DNA from: UBA9676 sp963741615
GTDB taxonomy: Bacteria > Actinomycetota > Actinomycetes > Streptosporangiales > Streptosporangiaceae
Length of the DNA stretch: 64,000 nt
NCBI GenBank assembly: GCA_963741615.1
Contig: CAVUIU010000002.1
Span: 1 to 64,000 of the forward strand
Direction: 5' to 3'
Of this stretch, positions 52,331 through 60,298 are shown piece after piece (position 1 is the first letter of the stretch; the number at the start of each line of letters is the position of its first letter). The notes below the pieces were generated by a model, which had not been told where the DNA came from, made no database searches, and was given only the letters and a program-made list of their open reading frames with translations. The position numbers were made by a program, and so were the translations under genes.

Positions 52331-52936
52331 ATGATGGGCATGGATCCTCGCGACATCCGCCCGGCCGCGCCGGAAGCTGTTCCGGCGGGGCGGGAGGACC
52401 GGGATCTGGACGCGCTGCTTGCCCGGGTGGCGCGCGGTGATGAGGCCGCGTTCGAGGCGGTCTACGACCGGCTGGCCGGCGCGGCCTACGGGATGATCCG
52501 CAGGGTGGTGCGTGACCCGGCGCAGTCGGAGGAGGTCGCCCAGGAGGTGCTGCTCGAGGTGTGGCGCACCGCGTCGCGCTTCGACCCGGCCAAGGGAAGC
52601 GCGGCGACCTGGGTGATGACCATCGCGCACCGCCGTGCGGTCGACCGGGTCCGGTCGGTGACGGCCACGGCGGCGCGCGATCACCGGGCAGCCGAGCCGC
52701 TGCCGAACGTCGATGAGGTGGCCGAGGCGGTGGAGGCCAGCCTCAACCGTGAGCGTGTGCGGCACTGCCTGGACGGGCTGACCGCGCTGCAGCGTGAGTC
52801 GATCACCCTTGCCTACTACGGCGGGTACAGCTACCCGCAGGTGGCTGGGCTGCTTGGTGCCGCGGTGAGCACCATCAAGACCCGGATACGGGATGGGCTG
52901 ATCCGGATGCGGGATTGCCTGGGGGTGAGCGGGTGA
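52331..52936 (+). CDS. sigK: ECF sigma factor SigK
   Basis: This 201-aa sigma factor has region 2 (AYGMIRRVVRDPAQSEEVAQ, EVLLEVWRTASRFDPAKGSA, TWVMTIAHRRAVDRVRS) and region 4 (LTALQRESITLAYYGGYSYP, QVAGLLGAAVSTIKTRIRDG), matching the SigK group with its QVAGLL...STIKTR signature. ATG 52331 is chosen (ATG 52334 and 52340 also in frame). Its stop overlaps the GTG of rskA (GTGA, 52933-52936), as in the usual sigK-rskA operon. It runs opposite to the DUF4331/Tat locus. Confidence 0.9.
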   Translation: MMGMDPRDIRPAAPEAVPAGREDRDLDALLARVARGDEAAFEAVYDRLAGAAYGMIRRVVRDPAQSEEVAQEVLLEVWRTASRFDPAKGSAATWVMTIAHRRAVDRVRSVTATAARDHRAAEPLPNVDEVAEAVEASLNRERVRHCLDGLTALQRESITLAYYGGYSYPQVAGLLGAAVSTIKTRIRDGLIRMRDCLGVSG

Positions 52937-53706
52937 GAATGAAGCTGCCCGGCCACGACCTGCACATCCTCAGCGGTGTCTACGTCCTCGATGCGCTCGC
53001 CAGCAATACCGAGCGGGACCGGTTCGAGCGCCATCTGGGCCGCTGCCAGACCTGTGCCGGTGAGGTACGCGGGCTCCGGGAGGTGACGACCATGCTGGCG
53101 ATGGCCGCCGCGCTGCGGCCGCCGCCCGCCATGCGGCATCGTGTGCTCGGCGCCGTGGCACGGACCCGCCAGCTGCCGCCCGTTGTCGACGCCCAGCCGC
53201 GGCGCCGGCCGCTGCCGGGGTGGTGGCCGGGGCAGCGGTCACGCTGGCTTCCGCGGCTCGCACTGGCGTGCGCCGCGGTGGGCGTGGCCGTCGCGGTCGT
53301 GCTCGGCGTCATACTCGCCGGCGTCCAGCACCGGCTCGACGTCGCGCAGGCGCAGAATCATGCGATCGCCGGGGTGCTCGCCGCCCCGGACGCGCGCGTG
53401 CTAACCCGGGCAACATCGGCTGGCGGCACCGCTACCGTCGTCGTGTCCCCGGCCGAGCGCGAACTCATCGTGACGACCGCCGGGCTGCGGCCACTGCCCG
53501 CGACCAAGGTCTACCAGGCCTGGCTGATCAATCCGCGGCGGACCCGGTCGGCCGGCCTGCTGCCTGCCCCGCGCGGCGGCCGGACACAGCCGCTGCTCGC
53601 CGGCGGGCTGGCCCCGGGCGACGTGTTCGGCCTCACGGTCGAGCCCGCGGGCGGAACATCGAAACCAACCACCACGCCGATCCTGCTCATACCGCTCCGT
53701 GCTTGA
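52933..53706 (+). CDS. rskA: Anti-sigma K factor RskA
   Basis: This 257-aa protein has an N-terminal zinc-binding anti-sigma domain (SGVYVLDALASNTERDRFER, HLGRCQTCAGEV with the H-x3-C-x2-C cluster), one membrane helix (ALACAAVGVAVAVVLGVILA) and an RskA C-terminal extracytoplasmic domain (LIVTTAGLRPLPATKVYQAW). It should hold SigK inactive at the membrane and release it by regulated proteolysis or redox change. Co-translated with sigK. Its C-terminus is convergent with the MinD-like gene 20 bases on. Confidence 0.9.
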   Translation: MRMKLPGHDLHILSGVYVLDALASNTERDRFERHLGRCQTCAGEVRGLREVTTMLAMAAALRPPPAMRHRVLGAVARTRQLPPVVDAQPRRRPLPGWWPGQRSRWLPRLALACAAVGVAVAVVLGVILAGVQHRLDVAQAQNHAIAGVLAAPDARVLTRATSAGGTATVVVSPAERELIVTTAGLRPLPATKVYQAWLINPRRTRSAGLLPAPRGGRTQPLLAGGLAPGDVFGLTVEPAGGTSKPTTTPILLIPLRA

Positions 53707-53726
53707 CAGGCCCCGTGCCTGAGGCC

Positions 53727-55088
53727 TCAGCGCGAGTCGGGCCACTGCGGGCCGGACGCGGGCCATGCCTCGGCCTGACGCCCAGGCTCCGCACCGACGG
53801 CCGGCTCCGCACCGTCGGCCGGCTCCGCACCGTCGGCCGGCTCCGCACCGTCGGCCGGCTCCGCGCCGTCGGTCGGCACCGGGAATTCGGCAGCTGCGGC
53901 AGGTGGCACAGGCTGCGAGAACCAGCGTGGCGGCTCGGCCGGATCCCACTGGCCATTGCCGGCCTCCTGCGTCTCCGTCTCGGGGATGCCATTGCGCCTG
54001 CGGTTGGCCCGGTCCACGCCGCGCAGCACGACCTCGGCCATCGCCAGCTTGGCGTCGAGCGTCGCCCCGGCTACAGCACCAAGATCCAGGGTCACCCGGT
54101 TGGCGAGCGCTTGGTCCCACGGGGTCGCGACCACCGACACCTGCGTCCCCTCGAAGCTCTCACAGATCCGGGCGTGCCACCGGACCTGCTCCGGGTCGCT
54201 CTCGATGAACTTGTCCACGACGATCGTGGCTTCGTCCATGAGCACGTTGAGATGCTTCCTTTCCTGCTCGGTCAGCGGCCGCTCTCTTTCGCCTTCGTAG
54301 TTCCGGTACCGGCTGAACACCTGGCCGATCGACCAGAAGCCCAGCTGCGACGCCTCCGTCACGAAGACGTACTGGTCGCCATGCAGGAGCGTGCCGACCT
54401 GAAGCTTCGCGAACAGCCCCGTCCCGCCGTCGTTGATGACGATGTTGGACATGCACTGGAGAAATTCCAGGACCGCCTGGTACTCGTGCTCGCCGAAATC
54501 GACCCCCACGCACTCGTCGGCGGTGTCGCCACGGATCACGGCCACACCCTGGAGCCACGCGACCGCATCGCGCAGATCTGCGTAGACCTTGATGCTGCCT
54601 TCCGTGCAGGCCTGGTAGAAGCCCCGGATTGACAACGTCCGCTGATGCTGCGGCAGCGCCTCGACCGGCAGACCCCCCAGCCTGATGTACCCATGGGGCA
54701 TGTCGTCATTGCTGTCGGCAAGGATGACGCGGTCGGCGGGCCGCGCGGCGGCGTAGATGGCCGCCAGCGTCACCGCGACATCAGTCTTGCCGGTACCCCC
54801 GAAGCCTGAGCCGAGCGTTATCACGCCCGACTTCAGCGACGGCTCACGGATGGCGGCTATCGTCTGGTGCCGCCACGATGCTGTTGCCTCACGCCTGGCG
54901 CGCTCGCGCTTGCCAGGGGGAACCACGAGCCGGTGCCTGAGCGCCCGTTTTGAGACAGCGCCTCTCACCCCGTCCTGGGCCGGCGCAAGAGCACTGACCG
55001 AGGGCGGGGACGGCGTGATCCAGGTGGCTCGGTCGCTTCCTGGAAACCCGGTCCACCATGTCCCCATCTCGTCTGGGTACTGGGACAT
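53727..55088 (-). CDS. MinD/ParA-like P-loop ATPase with repetitive acidic tail
   Basis: This 453-aa protein has a deviant Walker A in LGSGFGGTGKTDVAVTLAAI, the switch region VILADSNDDMPHGYIR, and NIVINDGGTGLF where SIMIBI proteins have Walker B-like strands. It resembles MinD/ParA-type ATPases of actinobacterial secretion or polarity systems, but no ESX genes are near. The C-terminus holds five copies of a six-residue unit (DGAEPA/V) encoded by 18-bp DNA repeats at 53785-53874, followed by a short end. ATG 55088 has GGAGGGG upstream. Possible role in positioning membrane or secretion complexes; not proven. Confidence 0.7.
   Translation of the reverse strand: MSQYPDEMGTWWTGFPGSDRATWITPSPPSVSALAPAQDGVRGAVSKRALRHRLVVPPGKRERARREATASWRHQTIAAIREPSLKSGVITLGSGFGGTGKTDVAVTLAAIYAAARPADRVILADSNDDMPHGYIRLGGLPVEALPQHQRTLSIRGFYQACTEGSIKVYADLRDAVAWLQGVAVIRGDTADECVGVDFGEHEYQAVLEFLQCMSNIVINDGGTGLFAKLQVGTLLHGDQYVFVTEASQLGFWSIGQVFSRYRNYEGERERPLTEQERKHLNVLMDEATIVVDKFIESDPEQVRWHARICESFEGTQVSVVATPWDQALANRVTLDLGAVAGATLDAKLAMAEVVLRGVDRANRRRNGIPETETQEAGNGQWDPAEPPRWFSQPVPPAAAAEFPVPTDGAEPADGAEPADGAEPADGAEPAVGAEPGRQAEAWPASGPQWPDSR
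53785..53874. repeat. Five tandem 18-bp repeats inside the ATPase gene
   Basis: Unit GGCTCCGCACCGTCGGCC; copies start at 53785, 53803, 53821, 53839 and 53857, the first and last with one to two changes. They encode the acidic DGAEPA repeat, so length changes would stay in frame. Confidence 0.85.
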
Positions 55089-55648
55089 CGCATCCCCTCC
55101 AAGTCTTCCCAAACCCCAGTGTGCAGCAGCCAGTGCGGCTGCGGATACGCCAGGTGCCAGGCAGTCATGGCCCTACGCCTGGGCGGGCAACGTCAGCGAT
55201 CCGGGGGGCCCGCCACGAGGCGCGTGCACACCGAAGGCGCGGTGACACCGGCAACCGGCACCAGCCGGCCCGGACACCGGCCTGCCCGGGGGCGCAACCG
55301 GAGTGTTCCATCCCAGGTCAGGGCCATGCCAGACGGCTCATCCAGGCCATGCAACCAGAGGTGACGACGGCGGCGCAACCAGCCTGGCGGCGTCCGGAAG
55401 ATGCCCCGCTGGATGTGTGCTGATCTTCAGCCGCCGGTTTCCGGGACTCCGTCCGGGTGGTGGTTATTGCGCCGGGCGCAGGCGATGGTCATGGCGGGGG
55501 ACACTGGCCACGGTGGAGACACTGGCCACGGTGGGGACACTGGCCACGGTGGAGACACTAGCCACGATGGAGACACTAGCCACGGCAGCCACAGCGGTGA
55601 CGACGGCCACCATCGCCCCCTCGTGCGGCTGGCCTGCCGCAGGGTCGT
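55089..55648. other. 560-bp gap with a minisatellite
   Basis: No protein gene is supported. It holds the start region of the ATPase gene and the 18-bp repeat array at 55501-55588. Open frames through the array encode VSTVASV-type repeats but lack a start signal. Confidence 0.4.
55501..55588. repeat. 18-bp minisatellite (about five copies)
   Basis: Unit ACACTGGCCACGGTGGAG. Copies begin at 55501, 55519, 55537, 55555 and 55573; the last two carry ACTAGCC changes and the fifth is cut short. It is intergenic, 60 bp after the end of the GT-C gene (minus strand). Confidence 0.8.
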
Positions 55649-57208
55649 TCAGCCGGAACTGCTCCGGGAGCCGATCGAGCGGATGATGATGGTGATCCCG
55701 AGCGCGCCGGCCGGGACAAGGGTGACGAGTGCGGGCAGCTGATACCGCCAGGAGAACTCGAACAGGTCGGACGCCAGGATCACCGCCGCCGCCGAGGTGA
55801 GGAACAGCAGGCAGGCAAGGGCAAGCTGGCGGGTCCCGGGGTCCGCCCGCCTGCGCAGCAGGGCGGCGGAGCCGGCCAGGCCGGCCAGGGTGCAGACGAG
55901 CAGCAGCGGGCCGGGAGTGTAGCCGCCATCGAGCTGGTAGGCGCGCAGGAACGCGGCCACGGGCCGCCAGAGCGCAGGCGTACCGCCGCCGAAGCGATCG
56001 GCCGCGGTCCTGACGACCTGCGCCGTGGCATGCGGCGGGTAGTACGGGAACGTCGTCTGGAACTGCCAGCGGGAGATGGGCGTGTCGCCCGGGCTGGTGG
56101 TGCGGGTCAGCGCGAACAGCTTCAGCACGTCGCGGGAGTAGGCATCGAGCACGCGCAGCGGCTGCTGGGTCAGCACCCTGCGGTTGAAGTCGGAGATCAG
56201 GCTGTTGACCTCGGCGCGCGGCAGGCCCGAATAGTAAGGCCGGATCGGGGAGCCCGGGCCGTACTCGAGCCAGTCGGATCCCCGGGCCTGCTGTGCCATG
56301 GTCGGGCACATTCCCCGCTCGGCATGCGGCAGCACGATGGTCGCGCAGTCGGCGGCGGCCGCCGCCCTCCCGTAGAAGGATGTGACGCCCGAATGCGACA
56401 GGAAGAAGTCCCCGGTGAGCAGGTAGGAGCCGGTGCAGTAGGCCAGGATGGGCAGCGCGAAGGCCGCGCACAGGGCGGCTGCCTTGCCGATGGCCTGCCG
56501 CCAGCCGCCGCCGGCGACGAGCAGGTAGATCACCCCGGGCAGGATCAGGGCCTCACCGACCTGGGCGAAGAGGGCCGAGGTTCCCAGCACGACGCCGGCC
56601 GCGACGACGCGCCGCCAGCCGGTCCTGGGCTGCCAGAGCAGGATGGCGACGCCGGCCACGATCAGGGCCTCGAACCAGGGGCCAGGCATGATCGTCTGCT
56701 CCGTCTGCAGCTGGTAGGCGTCCAGCAGGACCGGCGCGATGGCCAGCGCGGCAAGCCAGCGGGGGGTGCCGCGGCGCAGCAGCAGCACGTAGATCAGCAC
56801 GGCCATCGCCAGGCCAAGCAGATGCTGGACGGCGGCGACCGCGTCGAAGTTGGCCACCAGCAGGATCGCCCGCAGGGGCCCCTTGTAGCCGACGGGATCC
56901 ATGCCATCGGCGTTGTACAGGTACCTCGGCGTGTCGATGTAGAAGAGCGCGGGGCGGTAGGCGAGCTGGGTGAGCACCCGGAGCACGACGCCGACGGACA
57001 GCAGCGCGGCGGCCAGCCAATGCCGCCGCAGGGTGGCCGTGGCCGCATGCCAGCGCGCTGCCTGGCGGTGCGGGGCCTGCCCGGGCTGCCCGGGCTGGGG
57101 CTGGTGGGCCTGCCCGGCCCGGCCGGCCTGCTGGGCTTGCCCGGCCTGCCCGGCCTGCCCGGCCCGGCTGTCCACGTCCGCGGGCTTCAGCTGGCTGTTC
57201 CCCAGCAT
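55649..57208 (-). CDS. GT-C-type membrane glycosyltransferase-like protein
   Basis: This about 519-aa protein has about ten hydrophobic helices, an N-terminal hydrophilic region with a repetitive Gly-Gln-Ala run (AGQAGQAGQAQQAGRAGQAH), and a FYIDTPRYLYNADGMDPVGY loop, the type that carries the catalytic Asp in GT-C glycosyltransferases. A long extracytoplasmic loop (SDWLEYGPGSPIRPYYSGLP) follows the mid helices. Start: ATG 57208 is likely; the frame is open to 57364. It follows the mannosyltransferase gene on the same strand by 100 bp, suggesting a shared role in envelope glycan assembly using a lipid-linked donor. Confidence 0.7.
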   Translation of the reverse strand: MLGNSQLKPADVDSRAGQAGQAGQAQQAGRAGQAHQPQPGQPGQAPHRQAARWHAATATLRRHWLAAALLSVGVVLRVLTQLAYRPALFYIDTPRYLYNADGMDPVGYKGPLRAILLVANFDAVAAVQHLLGLAMAVLIYVLLLRRGTPRWLAALAIAPVLLDAYQLQTEQTIMPGPWFEALIVAGVAILLWQPRTGWRRVVAAGVVLGTSALFAQVGEALILPGVIYLLVAGGGWRQAIGKAAALCAAFALPILAYCTGSYLLTGDFFLSHSGVTSFYGRAAAAADCATIVLPHAERGMCPTMAQQARGSDWLEYGPGSPIRPYYSGLPRAEVNSLISDFNRRVLTQQPLRVLDAYSRDVLKLFALTRTTSPGDTPISRWQFQTTFPYYPPHATAQVVRTAADRFGGGTPALWRPVAAFLRAYQLDGGYTPGPLLLVCTLAGLAGSAALLRRRADPGTRQLALACLLFLTSAAAVILASDLFEFSWRYQLPALVTLVPAGALGITIIIRSIGSRSSSG

Positions 57209-57308
57209 GCCGGTCACCGGGCAGGCACGGCCGGCTGGGGTGCCCGCCCGCGGGATCGTGCGGCCCGTGCCCGCGCATCCGCGCAGCCGGGGTGCCAGCA
57301 GCGCATCG

Positions 57309-58766
57309 TCACAGTTTGGCCCGCCCGCCGCTGGACAGGCAGAGGGCGAGCAGGACCGTGACAATCGCCAGCCACCGGGTCATCCGGTTGCGCGGAACCT
57401 GGGTCAGCGCGGCCCATGCGACAGCGGTGTACCACGCGAACACCCAGGGGGCGACGAGGATCCAGGCGAAGGTCAGCGCGAATGGCGCCACGACCTCCCG
57501 CGGCTGATCTGAAGAGATCCGCTGGTAGATGAACCAGGCGACCACGATCAACGCGATCGGCCAGAGGATGCTGATGAGCATGCCCATGGTGGAGTGACTG
57601 ACGCCCAGCGCCTCTCCCGACAGTTCGAAGATCCGCCATGGCGATGGCAGCGTGACCAGCTGCAATCCGCCGAAGAGAGGTTTCAGCGCGCCAAGCCCGT
57701 AGGCGCTGTATCCGATGGCGAGCGTCGCCAGTGACACCGCCGCGATCCGGGCGGTGCGCATCCATTCGTGCCGCCGGAGCAGTGGCCACGCGAGCCCGAT
57801 CCCGATCAGCACCGCATAGATCTTTATCCCGCAGGCGAGGCCGACCAGCACGCCGATCAGCACGTCGCCCAGCACATCTGGGACGCGGCGCGCCACCTGG
57901 ATCGCGCAGATCGCCGCCGCCGCCACGAATGTGTCGAGATGACCGCCGCTCACCAGCTGCTGGATGAGGACCGGGTTCGCCGTCCAGAACAGGGTCGCCC
58001 GCAGCGGATCGTCCGAGGTCTTCAGGAGCAGGTACCCGACGCCGATGAACACCGCACCGTTGAGGATCATCAAGACCCAGATGGTGGTGGCGACGTGCGG
58101 GCCGCCGATCGATGCCGCGAATGACTGGATCACGGTGGCGAAGGGGCCGTAAACGGACGACTGCTTCTTCCACATCGTGCCGACGGCAAGGGTGTAGGCG
58201 GAGTGCCGGCCGAGCCCCAGCAGCGGGTTCGTCGTGTACGGATTCCCGCCCAGCGACGCTATCCGGCCATAGGCGGCATAGCTCGCGGTATCCGATGAGC
58301 CAACCGGGGTGAGGCTGACCATGACCGCGACGATGGCCGAACTGACCAGCAGCAGGCGACGCGGGTCGGGGCGCCACCCCTGGCTGTGCGCCCACAGCAT
58401 CCCGGCGAGCCCGAGGCAGGCCAGGATGTCTGACGCATAGAGCATCAAGCTCGCGAGGATGTGCTGGTGGTTCAGCGACGGCAGAAGGTACGACAGCGGC
58501 AGCTTGATCGGCAACGTCTCGGCGTTCGGCGCCGTCGCCCCGAGGAGCATTCCCAGCAGCAGGCCGGCCCCGGACACGGTAATGGCGACCCTGGGGTTGG
58601 ACAGCCTGCTCCAGGCGAGCTTGCGGATCACCGTGCTCATGACCCGCTCGATCGGGCCGGCCGGGCCCGGCCCTTCGAGGGGCGCAGACGTCCTGAACCG
58701 GCCGGCCTGCCGGACTGGTCCGGTCGGGTCGGCCGAGTCGGTGGACAGCTGTGTCACCTGGGCCAT
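57309..58766 (-). CDS. MptA/MptB-like alpha-(1->6)-mannopyranosyltransferase (GT-C)
   Basis: This 485-aa multipass protein has DTASYAAYGRIASLGGNPYT, the catalytic loop with Asp and the Y-A-A-Y-G-R...N-P-Y motif of polyprenol-phosphate-mannose-dependent mannosyltransferases (MptA/B), which build the mannan core of lipomannan in mycobacteria and relatives. About 12 membrane helices are visible; the N-terminal 50 residues are cytoplasmic. ATG 58766 is closest to GGAGG; GTG 58757 is better spaced. Whether it makes lipomannan here is inferred from the family. Confidence 0.8.
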   Translation of the reverse strand: MAQVTQLSTDSADPTGPVRQAGRFRTSAPLEGPGPAGPIERVMSTVIRKLAWSRLSNPRVAITVSGAGLLLGMLLGATAPNAETLPIKLPLSYLLPSLNHQHILASLMLYASDILACLGLAGMLWAHSQGWRPDPRRLLLVSSAIVAVMVSLTPVGSSDTASYAAYGRIASLGGNPYTTNPLLGLGRHSAYTLAVGTMWKKQSSVYGPFATVIQSFAASIGGPHVATTIWVLMILNGAVFIGVGYLLLKTSDDPLRATLFWTANPVLIQQLVSGGHLDTFVAAAAICAIQVARRVPDVLGDVLIGVLVGLACGIKIYAVLIGIGLAWPLLRRHEWMRTARIAAVSLATLAIGYSAYGLGALKPLFGGLQLVTLPSPWRIFELSGEALGVSHSTMGMLISILWPIALIVVAWFIYQRISSDQPREVVAPFALTFAWILVAPWVFAWYTAVAWAALTQVPRNRMTRWLAIVTVLLALCLSSGGRAKL

Positions 58767-59368
58767 ACCTCCGTCGACGGACCTGCGCGGCCGCTGCGTG
58801 CACGGATATCACCGCGCGGCGCGGTCTTGGGCCCCCGGATGCCCTCGTTACTTCCCGGCTGGCCCTTCGTAAACGTCTTCGCCCAGCGTATGCCGCCAGC
58901 CGAGGACTCCGGGCCACATTGGCCGGGAGATGGCCGGCGTTCTGGCCCGGCCGGCCCCGGCCGTGCGCGCCGATGAGGGGAAAGCCGGAAGCCAGACCCA
59001 GCTCTCATAGCGGGTGGGCCAGCAATCGGGATCCGGTCATCAGTCCTACACATGTCCTGCTACCGCGCCTGCTGCGTATCAGCTTCGTACCAGTTCGTGC
59101 CCAGCCGTCCCGGTCCTTGACGGCCTGAGTCGATGCTGACATGCCCAGGGCGTCTGTGTACGGGGGTTCCCAGGTTACAGGTGATGTGGAACTGCCGCTG
59201 GTTGTGGGCGACTCCCGGCGGCCGCAACTGGCCCGGTCAGCCGGCGATCGCCAGCGCGGTGCTGTAGCTGCCCAGGCCGAGCAGGATCATCCCGGTGATC
59301 CGCCGGACCCCCGACGTGGGGATCAGGTCGGCCCGGACTCGCGCCGCGGGAACCGGCATGAGCCGCGG
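58767..59368. other. 600-bp stretch with a small transporter remnant
   Basis: Apart from the LysE-type remnant at 59237-59359 and some promoter sequence for the mannosyltransferase, no gene is supported. Confidence 0.35.
59237..59359 (-). pseudogene. LysE-type exporter C-terminal remnant (weak)
   Basis: The minus frame before a stop at 59237 reads SGVRRITGMILLGLGSYSTA then LAIAG, the usual last helix of LysE/RhtB-type exporters (R-I-x-G-x-x-L-x-G-L-G). The upstream part ends abruptly against the XRE gene, so only about 40 codons remain. Confidence 0.3.
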
Positions 59369-59740
59369 TTATCCGGGTGGGAGCATGCTCCGGTAGACGG
59401 CGACCAGCGCCGCCTTCTGGTCCTCGGAGAGGCGCTCGTCTGCCCGGATCGCCGCTTCGGTCGGTGGGCTGGCCGATGCCGCCCCACCCTGGGCGGGGCT
59501 GGCGGGGGTAATCAGGCCCGCCTCCGCCAGCAGCGTTTCCGCGGACACGTTGAGTGCGTCGGAGATCAGCTTGATCACTCGGACGGAGGGCTGGTGCAGG
59601 CCGCGTTCCAACTGGCTGAGATAGGGGTTGGACAGGCTCGTCAATTCCGCGAGTTGCCGGAGCGACAGGTTCGCCATCTTGCGCTGGGCACGGATGAAGG
59701 AGCCGAGCGCCTCTCTCTGCGCCTCCCACGTATCACTCAC
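59369..59740 (-). CDS. XRE-family HTH regulator, likely of PHA genes
   Basis: This 123-aa protein has a classical HTH_3 domain (ALGSFIRAQRKMANLSLRQL, AELTSLSNPYLSQLERGLHQ, SVRVIKLISDALNVSAETLL). GTG 59740 follows CGAGGA. The short C-terminus is Ala/Pro-rich. Actinobacterial PHA loci often have such a small XRE gene next to the phasin gene, where it represses phasin transcription until granules form; that role is inferred from position only. Confidence 0.85.
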   Translation of the reverse strand: MSDTWEAQREALGSFIRAQRKMANLSLRQLAELTSLSNPYLSQLERGLHQPSVRVIKLISDALNVSAETLLAEAGLITPASPAQGGAASASPPTEAAIRADERLSEDQKAALVAVYRSMLPPG

Positions 59741-59845
59741 GGCAGTTCCTCGTTCAGTCTGCGTCCACCGGTGTGCGCGCTCAGCATAGTGAGCGGTGAC
59801 GCGTGAGCGGCTGGCCCGGCATCCCGGGCCAGCCACCCAGCCAGC

Positions 59846-60166
59846 TCACTTGGCGGTGGGGCTGGCCTTGGCGCCGTTGGCCTTGCCCTGGGCAAGGGGG
59901 AGGGTCGCCTTCAGCACGTCTTCCGCGAACTTGCGCTGGCCGGCCAGAAGCTGCTCAGCGAAGTCGTAGGCGCTCGCCACCACTTCCTCGGGCTTGGGGA
60001 GTTTGTCCGCGAGCGGCATGCTCACGTTCGGCAGCTTCGGCGCGATCGACTGAATCGTGTCAGCCCAGGTCCTGATCGCGTCGATGACGGCCTCCTGGCT
60101 CTTGCGGACGGTCTTCAGGATCTCGTCCTGCAGCTCCTGCCCGGCGTTACGGGTCTCGCTCATCAT
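59846..60166 (-). CDS. Phasin-family PHA granule protein
   Basis: This 106-aa amphipathic helical protein (ILKTVRKSQEAVIDAIRTWA, DTIQSIAPKLPNVSMPLADK, LPKPEEVVASAYDFAEQLLA) matches the actinobacterial phasin family that coats PHA granules. ATG 60166 follows GAGGAGGA; the next codon is also ATG. It is served by the strong promoter at 60197-60226 and lies next to phaA on the same strand. Confidence 0.9.
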   Translation of the reverse strand: MMSETRNAGQELQDEILKTVRKSQEAVIDAIRTWADTIQSIAPKLPNVSMPLADKLPKPEEVVASAYDFAEQLLAGQRKFAEDVLKATLPLAQGKANGAKASPTAK

Positions 60167-60196
60167 TGGGTCCTCCTCGGATGCTCTGTTTTGCTA

Positions 60197-60226
60197 ACTA
60201 TATCAAGCAAATGAAAGATATGTCAA
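60197..60226 (-). promoter_or_regulatory. Near-consensus promoter of the phasin gene with repeated CTTGA-ATA elements
   Basis: Minus strand: TTGACA at 60226-60221, 18-bp spacer, TATAGT at 60202-60197. The leader to the ATG is about 25 bases. The element CTTGAYATA occurs twice (once in each box region), which could be a dyad or repeat operator for the neighbouring XRE regulator. The AT-rich tract stands out against the GC-rich surroundings. Confidence 0.65.
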
Positions 60227-60298
60227 GCGCCGGGTGCAGCCGGGCCGGGTGCTGCCGGCCGGGGGAAGGCCCGGCCGGCAGCGGTCTGTCCAGGCGCC

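Noticed and set aside
53727..55088. EspI/ESX-secretion assignment for the MinD-like ATPase
   Set aside because: No EccC, EccB, Esx or PE/PPE genes occur nearby; the acidic repeat tail alone is not proof.
55501..55588. CRISPR array
   Set aside because: Units are contiguous 18-bp copies without variable spacers, and no cas genes are near.
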